Shown: positions 12,186 through 23,249, numbered from the stretch's first letter. The stretch: DNA of 64,000 nucleotides from Gordionus sp. m RMFG-2023 (GCF_954871325.1 NC_088776.1:24600508-24664507), one strand, 5' to 3'. The notes: generated by a model from the letters alone, not told the origin. Translations and numbers: made by a program.

Positions 12186-14525
12186 AACTCCTCTAGAATT
12201 AAATGCTTTTGTGAACCGTGTAAAATGCAATATTGTGTGACAGATAATTTAGTTAGTTCATTTTATAAAGAATGATATAAATTTTAACTAGTGTTTTACA
12301 AGCTTATTTGGCTCCCGAGTTCAAAGAGGATGTCTTAAATCTGGTATGGTCGAAGGTTGTTCATATTCCTTCAAAGAGGTAAAGACTGTATGCTGTGACT
12401 CTAACTTTTGCAATCAAATTGATTCCATTTTAACTGATATAACATCTATAGACAATTTTACGATTATTAGTAATTTTAATTATTTCCTTCCCGCATATTC
12501 TTTCAATATTAAATTTAATTTATTCACAATTATAGCCGATCCTTCAATGGCAACATTTGAAAATCATTCCACCATAAATGACAAATTTTCAAAAACATTT
12601 TCAATATATCCCCACATTATTTATATATTAATTTTGGTCATCCCTTTGATTATTTTTTTGACCTATTGGGCTATATACAAATGCATAGAAAAAGTTAATA
12701 GCTTAGTTAATATGAATCAACTTCCCAAATGTAAACTGTTTCGGCAGTCTAAAAAAACAAAATTAGACATTGAGAGCCATGAACATGAGGTGTAAAATTT
12801 TATAAAAGACTATATTTGAAACTAATTTTAATAGGAAAATTTTCCCTCTAACTATTCATACTACTATCAACAAAAGACATTGGTAAACGAGTTAACGTTT
12901 GAAAGTTTGATTGGTATAATTTATCATGTTTAAATCAATAATTTTTAATTAAAACAGAAAAAAATCCACAAACAGAGCTTTGGAAAGGAAAATATCAAAA
13001 TGACAACGTCGCCATAAAATGCTATATGCCAGGCGCCTCATCCTCCTGGGAGAGAGAACTTAAAATATATAAGTCAGCTTCGTCAAGAAATAACAATATA
13101 TTGAGATATATAGGCGCGGATATTAGTCGATACTACTATTGTATAGTATTCGATTACTATGATAATCAATCTTTATATGATTTTTTAAGATGTCCAAAAA
13201 ATAGTATGTTCGGTTTGAGCTTAAATCAAATTTACATGATAGCTTATACTGCAAGTAAGGGCTTGTCCTACCTACACTCTAATATCTTTGGTGCTGATCC
13301 AAAACCAACAATATGCCATAGAGATATTAAAAGCAAAAATATTTTAATAAAAAGTATTTGCGGTAACCTTAATGCAACTATAAATTTAACACCAATACCT
13401 CGTAATAAGTACCAGAGTGACCATTGTATTAACTATACTAAGGATTCAAATTTAAATAAATCCAATAATAATGATAAGACATATTGTTCTATTAACTGTT
13501 GTATTTCCGATTTAGGCTTAGCTATCACAGATGATGAAGATTATTCCAGCATTAAATTAAAAGTTGGAACTCACAGATATATGTCACCTGAAATTTTAAG
13601 TGAAACTCTGGATAGATTAAACTTTGAATCCTTCAAAATGTCCGATGTCTATTCTTTTGCTTTAGTTTTATGGGAAATAATATCTTGTTATAATCCTTTT
13701 TACCCTAATCCACCATTTAAATTAAGTAATTTCTAAAGCAATAATAAATAACTATTTTTTGTATTTACAACTAAAATTATTTATTTTTTAAGATTGCTTT
13801 CATGAGTTGCCGTATCATGAATTCGTTTCCCAAAACCCTTCGTTGGACGATATGAAAACAATAGTGGTTGATAAAAATCTTAGACCATCATTACAATTTA
13901 ATTGGTATAAGAGTGAAGTAAAAAATTAATACTCTGATTTATATAAAGAGCAAAAAATTTAAAGATGATTGCCTCCATTCTATTACACTTATATAACTTA
14001 AAATTGATTTTTAAACCAATTATTTAATTCTTAAATAGACAACTTTAAAGTGATCATTTTTGAAGATTTTGCTTAGGGTTACCTTCATGTAATAATATAT
14101 CACTAATTAGCATCTAATATTGCTTAAACCCTTTCTTCATATGAACTTAATGATCATTTTCATTGATTTAAACTCGCGGTTAACAGTAATTTTATTTTAT
14201 ATTTAATTTTACGATTTCCTATTATTTATTATTAAATATTTTAAAAAATTAGTATTATATTGAAGAATGTAATTTCTATTTTTAAGTTCCAAATTCTTAA
14301 ACTATTATTTATTATAGTTTCATCTTTAAAGCCCCATCTAATATAATTTATTTCTTATAATATTACTAAATACTAATATTAATATTTACATTTTATTTAT
14401 AGAAAATATTACCGTTTTTAGAAATTATTAAAGAATCTTGGAGTTCAAACCCTAAATCAAGATTATCTGCTATTCGGATAAAATTAACTCTGCAAAAATC
14501 GTGTTCTGGAATGTCCATTATTTAA
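12186..14525 (+). CDS. TGF-beta/activin type I receptor Ser/Thr kinase, six exons, 5' exon missing
   Basis: Membrane receptor kinase that phosphorylates R-Smads after activation by a type II receptor. Exons: 12186-12251, 12292-12789, 12835-12913, 12958-13725, 13793-13917, 14403-14525. All introns are GT-AG and phases agree, giving 552 residues without the signal-peptide exon. Order: three-finger ectodomain (CFCEPC, CVTDNLCFTSL, CCDSNFCN; residues 7-63), unusually long stalk, membrane helix about 127-151, GS-like segment ending QQKTLVNELTFESLI, kinase. Lys235 (VAIK), HRDIKSKN (335-342) and DLG (399-401) are intact; FESFK and ELPYHEF identify type I (ALK4/5-like), and LEIIKESW/SRLSAIRIKLTLQK closes the kinase. 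Odd points: the GKGRFG loop reads EKNPQT, the SGSG repeat is absent, the L45 loop is about four residues short, and about 45 residues are inserted before DLG. The subtype is unsure; a pseudogene is unlikely given the intact frames. Confidence 0.85.
12252..12291 (+). other. micro-intron, 40 bases
   Basis: GTTAGT donor and ACTAG acceptor, phase 0. Removing it joins CVTDNL to CFTSL and recreates the TGFBR1-like CVTDGLCFVSV run, which is the main support for this junction. Confidence 0.8.
12790..12957 (+). other. two micro-introns (45 and 44 bases) flanking the 79-base GS exon
   Basis: Intron 12790-12834 runs GTGTAA to AATAG (phase 0). Intron 12914-12957 runs GTATAA to AACAG (phase 1). The 79-base exon between them encodes QQKTLVNELTFESLI, aligning with the VQRTIARTIVLQESI part of human TGFBR1, and the next exon continues residue for residue into the ATP-loop region. 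Confidence 0.75.
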
Positions 14526-14631
14526 TATGATAGAATGACTCATTTTCATTTTTTATCGATTTCGATATTTATTGACTTTTATTGTCATGATTTAATTTTA
14601 TTCTTTGGGATAACAATTTTTTGCGTTGTTT

Positions 14632-14637
14632 AATAAA
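14632..14637 (+). terminator. candidate AATAAA polyadenylation signal of the receptor gene
   Basis: AATAAA lies about 107 bases after the TAA stop at 14523-14525. In DNA this A/T-rich the hexamer is common, so this is only the nearest sensible candidate. Confidence 0.3.
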
Positions 14638-15350
14638 TTTAAAAATATGATATAAAATCAAAAACCTAAACTCCACAAACTTTAGCGAACTATTATATTT
14701 TGTCATTTTTTGGAACAATATCTTAATGATAAAAAAATTGTAAAAATAATATCCTTTTCATATATCGCGGATAATCAATCATTACGTGTGTATACATTTT
14801 TTCTTATATTTATATTGATTTTACATAATATAATATTCATACTTTTAATGCAACCTTAAAAAATTATATAATTATATAAAAAAAAATCCCAGTTAAAATT
14901 TTATTTAAATTAAAAGAAATTGATTAATCTAGGACTAACCTGACTCCCTTTTTTTGTTTTTTAATTTCTTTTTCGAAAAATAATCATATTTTTTAAATTT
15001 ATTTGTAAAATATACTTTATATAAATAAATATTGAATATCAATCATTATTTAATTTTTTACAAATGTAGGGCCATATTATGATTTTTGTTGGACCAAGGG
15101 TAATTATTTCAGAAGATCTTAAACCACCCCCCCCCCTCCCCACTTTATCTAAGCTTTAAAAAATTCCTGAAATAAAACTAGGATCATCATTTTAAAAATA
15201 AGATTTGTGAATAAACAGCTTAAAATATGATATATTAAGGTAAAATATAAGTAAATTGTAAGAAATGACTGAAAGTATAATTTATTTATTATACTTTTTT
15301 TAATTACAATTCACTTTTAAATGCATAAGAAACAAAATTTGGCTCTCCTT
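14638..15350. other. gene-free A/T-rich stretch
   Basis: No gene or repeat end recognised. A C run near 15126-15140 is one of the window's homopolymers. Confidence 0.5.
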
Positions 15351-15470
15351 ATTAGAGGTCTGCATTGGGCGGGGTTTCGGCCCGCCCGCCCATCTAAGTG
15401 GGCAGGCGGATGGGCGGGGAAAAATTTTTTCGAGAATGGGCATGCGGGCGGGCGGGTTAAAAAATTTGGA
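15351..15470. repeat. GC-rich hAT-like element end (AGAGGTCTGCA family)
   Basis: Starting at TTAGAGGTCTGCATTGGGC, the next 110 bases carry tandem and inverted GGGCGGG/CCCGCCC motifs and then fade into A/T DNA. The start resembles the terminal repeat of the GC-rich element at 58278-59177 (CAGAGACC...GCAG). Only one end is seen, so it is probably a fragment. Confidence 0.5.
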
Positions 15471-15591
15471 AATAATTTTAAAAAATAATTTGGAGTAAAA
15501 ATAAAAAAATATGTTGATCTTTAAATAATTTTAGATTTTTAGCATCCTGGAGCTTAGGCAAATTGAAATGTTTAATGGTATCTGGTGGTTT

Positions 15592-16200
15592 ATTATTCGG
15601 CATGCTGTTCATCATGTAGCATTTCGTACCTATCTTTAATTATATTTATAAATCTTTCAGGGACTTGTTTTCCTTGAAAATTTTATCGAAGGCTTTTTCT
15701 AGATCAAAAAAGCATTTATAAAATTATTTTTATTATGTTCGCTTTCTCGAGGATAGAATCAATAGTCGACTTATTAAAATCCTAAATTAATTATGATCAT
15801 TTTTAACAATTTTTCTTAGTTATGAAATTTTCTTTCATACTTTTAATGAGTGGCCCATCTAATTCGCCTATAAATTTTACATATTTGAATATCTCTAAAT
15901 AATATAGGAATAATCTTTTTGTCATTCGTCTCGTCTTTTACGGTACTAATATTTTGTTAGGACGAATATATCTTCTTGTCCATGAATTTAATTTCCTCAA
16001 TATATTGTCACCCACCCTAGTTTTATAATTCTTCATTTTTTTGAAAGCAGGAATCACTCCCTGTCTTTAATGCCTTTAAATATTTAGAGAACATGATTCA
16101 AACTTCAGTTCCTTTGTAATTTCCTGATCTTTATTTAGTAATTCATTATAGTCATTTTGCATGAACTATCTATACAATCCTACGAACTCAGCCAACATTG
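15592..16200 (-). pseudogene. relic of a second LINE type (reverse transcriptase)
   Basis: On the minus strand, 15680-15720 reads FFDLEKAFDKI, the RT motif A of non-LTR retrotransposons. In another frame just downstream (15600-15660) RFINIIKDRYEMLHDEQ matches the following RT block. Further left-over coding similarity may continue to about 16200, but it is too decayed to place. The wording differs from copies A and B, so this is another family and an old copy. Frames are broken repeatedly. Confidence 0.55.
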
Positions 16201-16431
16201 AAAAATTTACAAAATGCATTAATCTCAAAACGATTCATATATGTATACTTAGTATAAGAAGTGCATATAAATAAAAATTACATTATAAAAAATGGGGTAA
16301 AATATGAATGATCTTTAAATAATAATGGGGGGGGGGGGTATATTTATGGCATGAAGCCAAAGATGGAGATAAAATTGGATCCGCATATCTTGAGATATTC
16401 TTTGTCTAAGGTATAAATTATTTGGTTACAT

Positions 16432-16896
16432 GTCAATACCGCGAAAATTTTAGCGCCAAATGTATTATAGCGAATGCATTACCTAAAATGTCGATTACCG
16501 CGAAATAATATTATAGCGAATATATTACCACGAATGCATAATCGCGAATATAATATCGTGAATGCATTACCGTGAATGCATTATAGCGAATATAATACAG
16601 CGAAAATATTATAGCGAATGTATTAGCGCTGTAATACCGTGAAAGTGTTATAGAATGTATTATAGCGAATACATTACAGCAAATGAATTATCGCGAATAC
16701 ATTATCGTGAAAATATCAATGCGAATATATTATAGCGAATGCATTATGGCAAATGTATTTGCGCGAATGCATTATAGTGAATGTATTACGCAAATGTATG
16801 ATTGCGAATGCATTGTCGGGAATGGATAATAGCAAATGCATTGTCGCGAATGCATTATCTGAAATGAATTACATCAGTTGAATATCGGGAATGGAG
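16432..16896 (+). repeat. 14-bp minisatellite array, about 30 units
   Basis: Degenerate tandem units of GCGAATGCATTATA with variants GTGAATGCATTACC, GCGAATATATTACC and GCAAATGTATGATT. The 14-bp step is kept across most of 460 bases, with a few 12- and 13-base slips. GCG/CGC dinucleotides stand out against the A/T background. Confidence 0.85.
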
Positions 16897-19573
16897 TTTA
16901 ATGAAAGTTACAACTTTATTTTATCAGTCTTTAGACAGACTTATTAGAACCTGCAAATTTAGTTAAAGTTGTACTTGGATCTAAAACATTTTTTTTAAAA
17001 TAGGGCTAAGGTATTTGATTTTTTTGATTCACAATATATAAAAAAGATTCTAAGCAAGATTAGGGTAAAGGAATTAAATTTTTATATTAATTGATTGTAA
17101 AATAGGCATTTAGTTATATTTTTCAATTAAATTTGGGACAGGACTGGCTGAGGCCTAAAATTTAAAATAATGGCTAGGGTCGGGCCTATAAATAAATAAA
17201 GATTTTGGATGGAGTTTTAGCTGAAATAAATTAAATTTGCAAGGTGCTAAGAAAAGTCTTATTTAAATCATTGAGCCAAATAGATAATTAGTCCTCGGAA
17301 ATCATTTATATTATTTTTTGACAAAATATGTTTTAATTAGTGAGGGATTTAGTATTGACTTGATAAGCATTTTTTGATAATAAATTTGTATGAAGTTTTC
17401 TTATTGCTTAATCAAAAAGACAAACAAGACATGAAAATCAACATCATAGGTAGATTGTAGAATTGAATGGCTACACATCTCAGAACTTAATTCATGTAAT
17501 CTTGATGATGAACTTGCGACTATAATAGTTCAGGAATTGGGAGAAACAATATAAAAATGATTTCTTTAGTTAATTCTTGTTAGGTCTTTATTCCTGACGG
17601 CTATGCGATTAAAGACAAAATGTATAAAAATAGATATAGAAACATATTAAATATAAGTGTAGCTAAAATTGAATGAATAGAACATGCCTCATATATTAAT
17701 AAAAATAACAGCTATTTTTAAAACAAATTATAGTATATTTCCATTTCAGTTCAGTGCTATATTTTAATAATCTGGCGAATGTCAAAAATTTTATTAGTGG
17801 TGATAATAGTGATTGTGCATTGCTATCATCGGTTTTACTTTGTGAGTGCAATTTTTATTCTCGCAAAACAAGTTGTTTACTTCAAGGAGTAGATGTACAA
17901 CCCTAAAAACCTGAAAGGCGGAAAATATCTCTTTTTTGCATTTTCCATGCCTTCATATTTTTTTAAATGTGCATTCTTCCAGACTAAAAAAGGTTTTATA
18001 GAAAGATTTAAAACAAAAGTTTTAAAAGCAAGAATAGACTGATATAAAAATGAATTAAACAAGCGGAAGCGAACTTATTATTTATGATTCCTCTTTCTAC
18101 AATAGAAAGCAAGGCCATATAAAAAATATAATAGCAAAATAAGATATCTTTCTCAGGAAGCGTAGGCCATGAAAATCCTTATGTTATATTTAATCATAAA
18201 ATTTTTTTTATTAAGAAGCACACTCACCCCCCCCCTTTTCCTCCCCAAGCAAAGCTTAAATAAATAACTAGCCCTAATAATATGAAGAAATTAAAATATT
18301 AATGATAATTATACTTGCTTATAACCAGATTTATAGACCGACTTTTGGAATTAGCGAAATCTTGAGGCTTAGGCATATTTTTCGGGTTAAAATATTGAAT
18401 TATTTTGACAAAAACGCTGACTAGCCCCAACCCCTACTATTGGAAGAAAGTTGTTAATGAGATCAAAAATTTAGATTATTTACCGGGTGGCTAAAAACGT
18501 CGCGTTTTGAAATCTTTATTACTCTGAAATACGTCATTCGTTTTGTTTATGAAATTTCCTATTTTATTGTGTCTTAATATACTCAAAATATTTAAATTTT
18601 ATAAAGTCGGTTTTTAGAAAATAAATATAAAAAATTTAGTCGGACACTCATCTTTTTAAAAATTTCTCCTAAATCATAAACTATATAACACAATATCTTT
18701 CGGATTATCAAACAGATCTCATTATTAAATGCCACTACAATATAAACATACGATAATTTTGCGAAATTAAGTATATTTTATCAAGAGAAGATCTGATAAT
18801 GATAAAATTATGCCATAAGAAGAAAAATTTGAATGAAGTTTAATTCCTGAATTCTCTAGGAAAAAGTGGAATATTTGTCCAGTTCAAAAAACTTTAACGA
18901 GACCTCAAAATACGGTTTCCATAGCGAAAAATTATCTATAGGCTACAACCTTTTGAATCTTACAAATTTGAAAGAGAAATTGGTAAAATATGGGTCTTAA
19001 TTTCGCAAGAAATAATCAAATTGGCTTTTATTGTTAGGTCATACAAGAAAAAAAAGGATTGATTAATTACATTAATTATTTTAATAATTTTATAGATCTC
19101 AGGCTGTATATCAATATAATGGCAACACGTCTAGCCCATTTTTAAATAAATATAATAAATGAGGGTCTTAAGTTATTTTTTGTCAAATATTAGCATTTAA
19201 AATTTTCTAAAAAACTACTTAATCTAATTATTAAAAAGAGAATACTAAATTCCTTATATTTTTTAATTAAATATATATTTTCATAAATAGCAAGTGACGT
19301 GTTTTAGAATTATAAAAATTTTAAAACGCTACTTTAAATATATATAGAAACGTTAATTATGCTGATTTTCTGAAAAAGGTCTGAACTTGCTAAAGAGTTA
19401 CAATATAATTAGAGAGTCTAAAGAATTTTCTTAAAGAAAAAGAGATCCGGTGGAAAAATATTATCGACCAGGTAACAAATTTATGGTTTCAAATATATTT
19501 AAAAAATAAAACATATTAATGGTGAACTCCTTTTATAAAGCAAGTGGATAAGTAGCAAAGAATTTTAATATTT
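16897..19573. other. interior between the two arrays
   Basis: A/T-rich, with no gene. Around 18340-18437 it holds a decayed copy of the sequence found in the right half of the MITE at 41248 (GAGGCTTAGGC, TAAAATATTGAATTA) followed by the CGCTGACTAGCCCC tail. A C run lies at 18225-18235. Confidence 0.5.
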
Positions 19574-19748
19574 AACGCATTCGCTATATTGCATTCGCGA
19601 TAATAATTTCGCGGTAATGCATTCGCTATAATAATTTCGCGGTAATGTATTCGCTTTAATGCATTCGCGGTAATGGCCACGCATTAATATATTCGCTATG
19701 ATGCATTCGCGATAATACATTTGGAGCTAAAATTTTCGCGGTATTGAC
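19574..19748 (-). repeat. 14-bp minisatellite array, inverted partner, about 13 units
   Basis: Units of ATGCATTCGCGATA and ATAATTTCGCGGTA keep a 14-bp step. This is the reverse complement of the unit at 16432-16896. The array ends in AAAATTTTCGCGGTATTGAC, the mirror of the left edge. Confidence 0.85.
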
Positions 19749-20624
19749 GTGATACGCATATCCACACGATCGCATATTTATTATTAAATATAAAAAAATA
19801 TTAAAAAAACAAATAAAAAAATTATATAAAAAATTCCCCGATTGATGACCTAAGAAAGCTAATAGTTTAGGAAGCCCCATTGGGTGGTTTGACAAATCCC
19901 ATTATTGGAACTTGTACAAAAAAAAATCAATAATGATTAATTTACAAACACCTTTATGGTGTAGAGTTATCGGTTCACATATTGCTCTATCCAAATTCTA
20001 AAAAAATACAGGAGTTATTTTGTAAAAATCGATTCGACAAGCCTCGCTCCCTTACTATATATTTTATCGTCATTACTGATTCCCGAGTCGATTTAGTTAC
20101 TACATGTAATATTTCTTAACAGTATTTTGAGGTATTAGTTTATATCTTCCATTTGAGTTATTCTTAAATAAAATTATGAATTTAAATAATCATTAATTCT
20201 TATAAAATTTTAATTGTTCAAAATAATTAACAGTATATTTTTAAAATCAATAATTTTTCAGACTACATAATAGAAATTGACAATTATAATTTAGGCATTA
20301 GTTTCAATAAATTTATAAAATTTTAAATATTAAAAAGAACATTCCAAGATTTTTACGAAGAAAAAAGAATTAATTATTGTTCTTCCCCAAAGCTGATTTA
20401 CGGGTACTGACCTGTTATCATTGCATTCTAATTTTATTACTGTGTATTATATAAAGCTCATATATATATATTAAAATAATCTTTAAAAAAGAATTAAATT
20501 CATATTTATTAAACTAACATTGCAAAAAATTAAAATATATTATATTGGTAAAATTAAAATATTGCCCTGATACCGCAATAAAACGAATTAATAAATCATC
20601 TTGACGGAGAAATGAAATAAAACA
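19749..20624. other. region downstream of frizzled, with an old dispersed repeat
   Basis: 19855-20065 (TTTAGGAAGCC, CCCATTATTGGAACTTG, then CGATTCGACAAGCC) is similar in order to 30980-31240, so both are copies of one mid-repetitive family. The rest is A/T-rich 3' flank of the frizzled gene. On the minus strand AATAAA occurs at 20505-20510, about 115 bases past the stop, and is a possible polyadenylation signal. Confidence 0.45.
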
Positions 20625-23249
20625 TTATATAATGTGAGGAATGTGATTTGACGGAGATTTAATTGAACAGGTATTTAGGCGACTACTATCCAATGTTATA
20701 TTTAAAGTTGTAGACTTGGTTTGTAATGATTCGCTAGGAGAGGAAGAAAAATCGAGTTTAGACGTACGGAATAAATAAGTGCCTTTGATATTTGTAGCGG
20801 CATAAGGTAGTTGCTCATATTTTGTTTTAAGTACTTTATTCGTAATATTGGAGTGAATTGGCGAGTGAACATTTTCGCTGGAAGATTTGGAAATTAGTAA
20901 GGGGAGATTACAATTACCAGAATTTCCATTTGAGTTGTTTAAATAAAAAGTATCGTCTGCTTGCATAGAAAGAGAGAGATTATGTTGACCACAATTTATA
21001 AGATTTTTAATAGGCTTTACATCCGTCATGGTGTCTGATATCTTTGGTAATTTATGCAAACCATTCATTGAAAATTTTATACTGCTGAAAAATTGATTCC
21101 AAGTTGCAAGAGTCTTTCTTGAAAATATCCATATTCCCGCAGTAAAGGTTCCTACTGCTAACGACATAAAGTATTTTACAGAAAATACCCAAAATAGTGG
21201 ATAAAGCTTATCGATATTGATTTTGTGTAAATTAACCGTTTTATTTTGACTAAATTTTGAATGAGATTCATATAAAAGGTTCATTTTATATGTTAGATTT
21301 ATATTAGGCAATAATTTTGATGGAATTTCGATACCTCTACACCCGGTTGGGCAGGATGTATGAGATCTATCCCAAGCTTCTTTATTCATATTTTCATATA
21401 TGTAACAGATAAGAACTGTTATGGTGGGGATTATATAACTTATAGAATATATGCCGATTCTCCATATTAATATATTAAATTTATTTGTTTCTTTCCATTC
21501 CGAATAACTGTATTTAATTTTTAGCATGGAGCTAAAGCCAATTGCGATAAATAGGCTTCCGATAACCAAATAAAAGGCTAACGGATAAATGATAAATAAT
21601 TTTAAGTTGTTTGAATTTGTGTGGCCTATAAAACATATACCGTATAAGGGGTCACCGTCAATTGATTTGGTCAGAAACGAAACGAAAATTTGAAAAGCAG
21701 GGAGTATCCATGCTATGCATTGGAAATAAAAGGATATATTCGATAATGCCTTATCCCCCCACTCAAAACGAGCTGATAGTAGCCAGGTTAACGCTAAGAT
21801 TATCCACCAAATGTAATTGGCCATACTAAAATAGTATATAAGAAAAAATTCGATGTAACATATTATATAATTATGGTCATTAGAATTTAATAGATTTTTG
21901 ATTGAATGCTTAGAATGAGAATCGAATCCATTAATTGTAGATAATTGCACTATGGGTGAAGATGGAGATCTTAATATATTTTGAAAACAGGCTACATTAT
22001 TTTCGCCGCATATGAATCTCAACAGGTATCCAAATGAAATGAACAAATAACATAATGAAATGTAAATTATTGGCCTCTGTGGATAAACGAATCGTGATTT
22101 ATCCAAGAAAAATGTCAAAAGGGTAAAAGTGCAAGCTGTGAAGCAAACAAAACTCCATATTCCTATCCAAAAGTAAGCAGTGGTTCTCTCTTGATCATTA
22201 AAATATATACTTCCTTTACAACTATGGTAACATCTATTGACACCACCTATTTCACCATCATGAATTATATATGTGGCGTTGTAATTTACGTTGATTAAAT
22301 TTGAGACATCTGAATCGCTATTTAGTGAAATTAATGGGTGCGGGCATCTACAATTATGGCAATCTTCGTTATCAATATTATCCAAAAAATTAGACTTTTG
22401 GTGTTTATAATCAAAGTTTAATAATTTATTTCGATCAACATTACCATAATAGTCATCCAAATTTATCTCCAAGTTAGGCTCGAATACCTTTTTATTCAGA
22501 GTAGTTTTATCCTTAAAAGATGATGTATGATCGGACAAAGTAATATCTTCTCCATAAGAGTGACCAGTAATAGGACTTTGCACATCCTCTTGATCCAATC
22601 TATTCAAATCTAAACAGAACTCTTCCCCTGTATTAAAATTGGGAAGTTTTTCGCAGTTCATTCTTTCGGGCCATTCGAAACCATACTTTCTCATCAAGGG
22701 AATGCAACCAGCTTTAGATCTTTCGCAAACGGAACGACAAACGGATATAGGTTTGTGATAATCTTCCATGCATATCGGTGCATACATGCTACATAAAAAA
22801 AATTTAAGATCCCTAGAACATTGAATTTCAACGAGAGGCCAAAATTGATGGACCTCCATTCCAGCTTCGTTCTGAGTCTCGTGATTAAATGGATTTGGAA
22901 AAAGTGTCATATTGTACCCTAAATTTTTACACATAGGAATTGTAAGAACTTGGCACTTTGGATTTATATCTACCATTTCATCAGCATTCTCTTGCACTTT
23001 TTTAGATTCTTTGTTTCTGACTGGTACAAAATTAATGCCGGAGAAACTATCATAGTTATTTATGATATTGCTGCTATCTTTTTTGATAAATCTGTTTGCG
23101 ACGAATTGAACCTCTTCTGCAAAGTTAATACGAGGATTAAGAATATCATGATTTTCGTAACTTTTAAAACTAAGTAAAGCTATCGTTAAATATAATATAT
23201 AAGCTGGTATGGAGGATATATTGAAGATAAATAAGATATGGGCTTTCAT
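20625..23249 (-). CDS. Frizzled receptor, Fz5/8 class, single exon, 874 residues
   Basis: Seven-pass Wnt receptor. Residues 1-28 form a hydrophobic signal peptide. The cysteine-rich domain (99-212) keeps all ten Cys (99, 107, 144, 153, 160, 171, 175, 182, 199, 212), and its text (NHETQNEAGMEVHQFWPLVE, CSMYAPIC, CRSVCERSKAGC) is closest to Fz5/8. The linker to about 355 includes CHNCRC. Membrane segments lie near 357-381, 393-413, 462-490, 507-527, 551-574, 592-617 and 682-708. The Dishevelled-binding KTxxxW motif is KTLATW at 712-717, followed by a Ser/Asn-rich tail. The protein is longer than usual (about 580-700) because of about 70 extra residues before the CRD and enlarged first and third extracellular loops. 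The frame is uninterrupted, agreeing with the intronless vertebrate Fz8. The start chosen is the first in-frame Met and gives a proper signal peptide. Confidence 0.96.
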   Translation of the reverse strand: MKAHILFIFNISSIPAYILYLTIALLSFKSYENHDILNPRINFAEEVQFVANRFIKKDSSNIINNYDSFSGINFVPVRNKESKKVQENADEMVDINPKCQVLTIPMCKNLGYNMTLFPNPFNHETQNEAGMEVHQFWPLVEIQCSRDLKFFLCSMYAPICMEDYHKPISVCRSVCERSKAGCIPLMRKYGFEWPERMNCEKLPNFNTGEEFCLDLNRLDQEDVQSPITGHSYGEDITLSDHTSSFKDKTTLNKKVFEPNLEINLDDYYGNVDRNKLLNFDYKHQKSNFLDNIDNEDCHNCRCPHPLISLNSDSDVSNLINVNYNATYIIHDGEIGGVNRCYHSCKGSIYFNDQERTTAYFWIGIWSFVCFTACTFTLLTFFLDKSRFVYPQRPIIYISLCYLFISFGYLLRFICGENNVACFQNILRSPSSPIVQLSTINGFDSHSKHSIKNLLNSNDHNYIICYIEFFLIYYFSMANYIWWIILALTWLLSARFEWGDKALSNISFYFQCIAWILPAFQIFVSFLTKSIDGDPLYGICFIGHTNSNNLKLFIIYPLAFYLVIGSLFIAIGFSSMLKIKYSYSEWKETNKFNILIWRIGIYSISYIIPTITVLICYIYENMNKEAWDRSHTSCPTGCRGIEIPSKLLPNINLTYKMNLLYESHSKFSQNKTVNLHKINIDKLYPLFWVFSVKYFMSLAVGTFTAGIWIFSRKTLATWNQFFSSIKFSMNGLHKLPKISDTMTDVKPIKNLINCGQHNLSLSMQADDTFYLNNSNGNSGNCNLPLLISKSSSENVHSPIHSNITNKVLKTKYEQLPYAATNIKGTYLFRTSKLDFSSSPSESLQTKSTTLNITLDSSRLNTCSIKSPSNHIPHII

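Larger units (their letters stand above)
16432..19748. mobile_element. foldback-like element bounded by inverted 14-bp minisatellite arrays
   Basis: The two outer edges are inverted copies: GTCAATACCGCGAAAATTTT at 16432 and its reverse complement ending at 19748, each followed inward by AGC(G/T)CCAAATGTATT and then by tandem 14-bp units (consensus GCGAATGCATTATA/C). The left array has about 30 units and the right about 13, inverted. Foldback transposons have this structure of long inverted repeats made of tandem units. No target duplication is visible, and the 2.7 kb between the arrays has no readable transposase, so a chance pair of related arrays remains possible. Confidence 0.5.

Noticed and set aside
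13026-13736. A stand-alone kinase gene starting at the Met at 13026
   Set aside because: The VAIK lysine lies just upstream of that Met and in frame, so the Met is internal to the receptor; a shorter start would remove subdomains I and II.
16432-16896. CRISPR-like array of regular repeats
   Set aside because: Units are adjacent 14-mers without unique spacers, they are degenerate, and the host is eukaryotic. It is a minisatellite.
22950-23177. 75-codon plus-strand frame
   Set aside because: Antisense shadow of the frizzled coding region.
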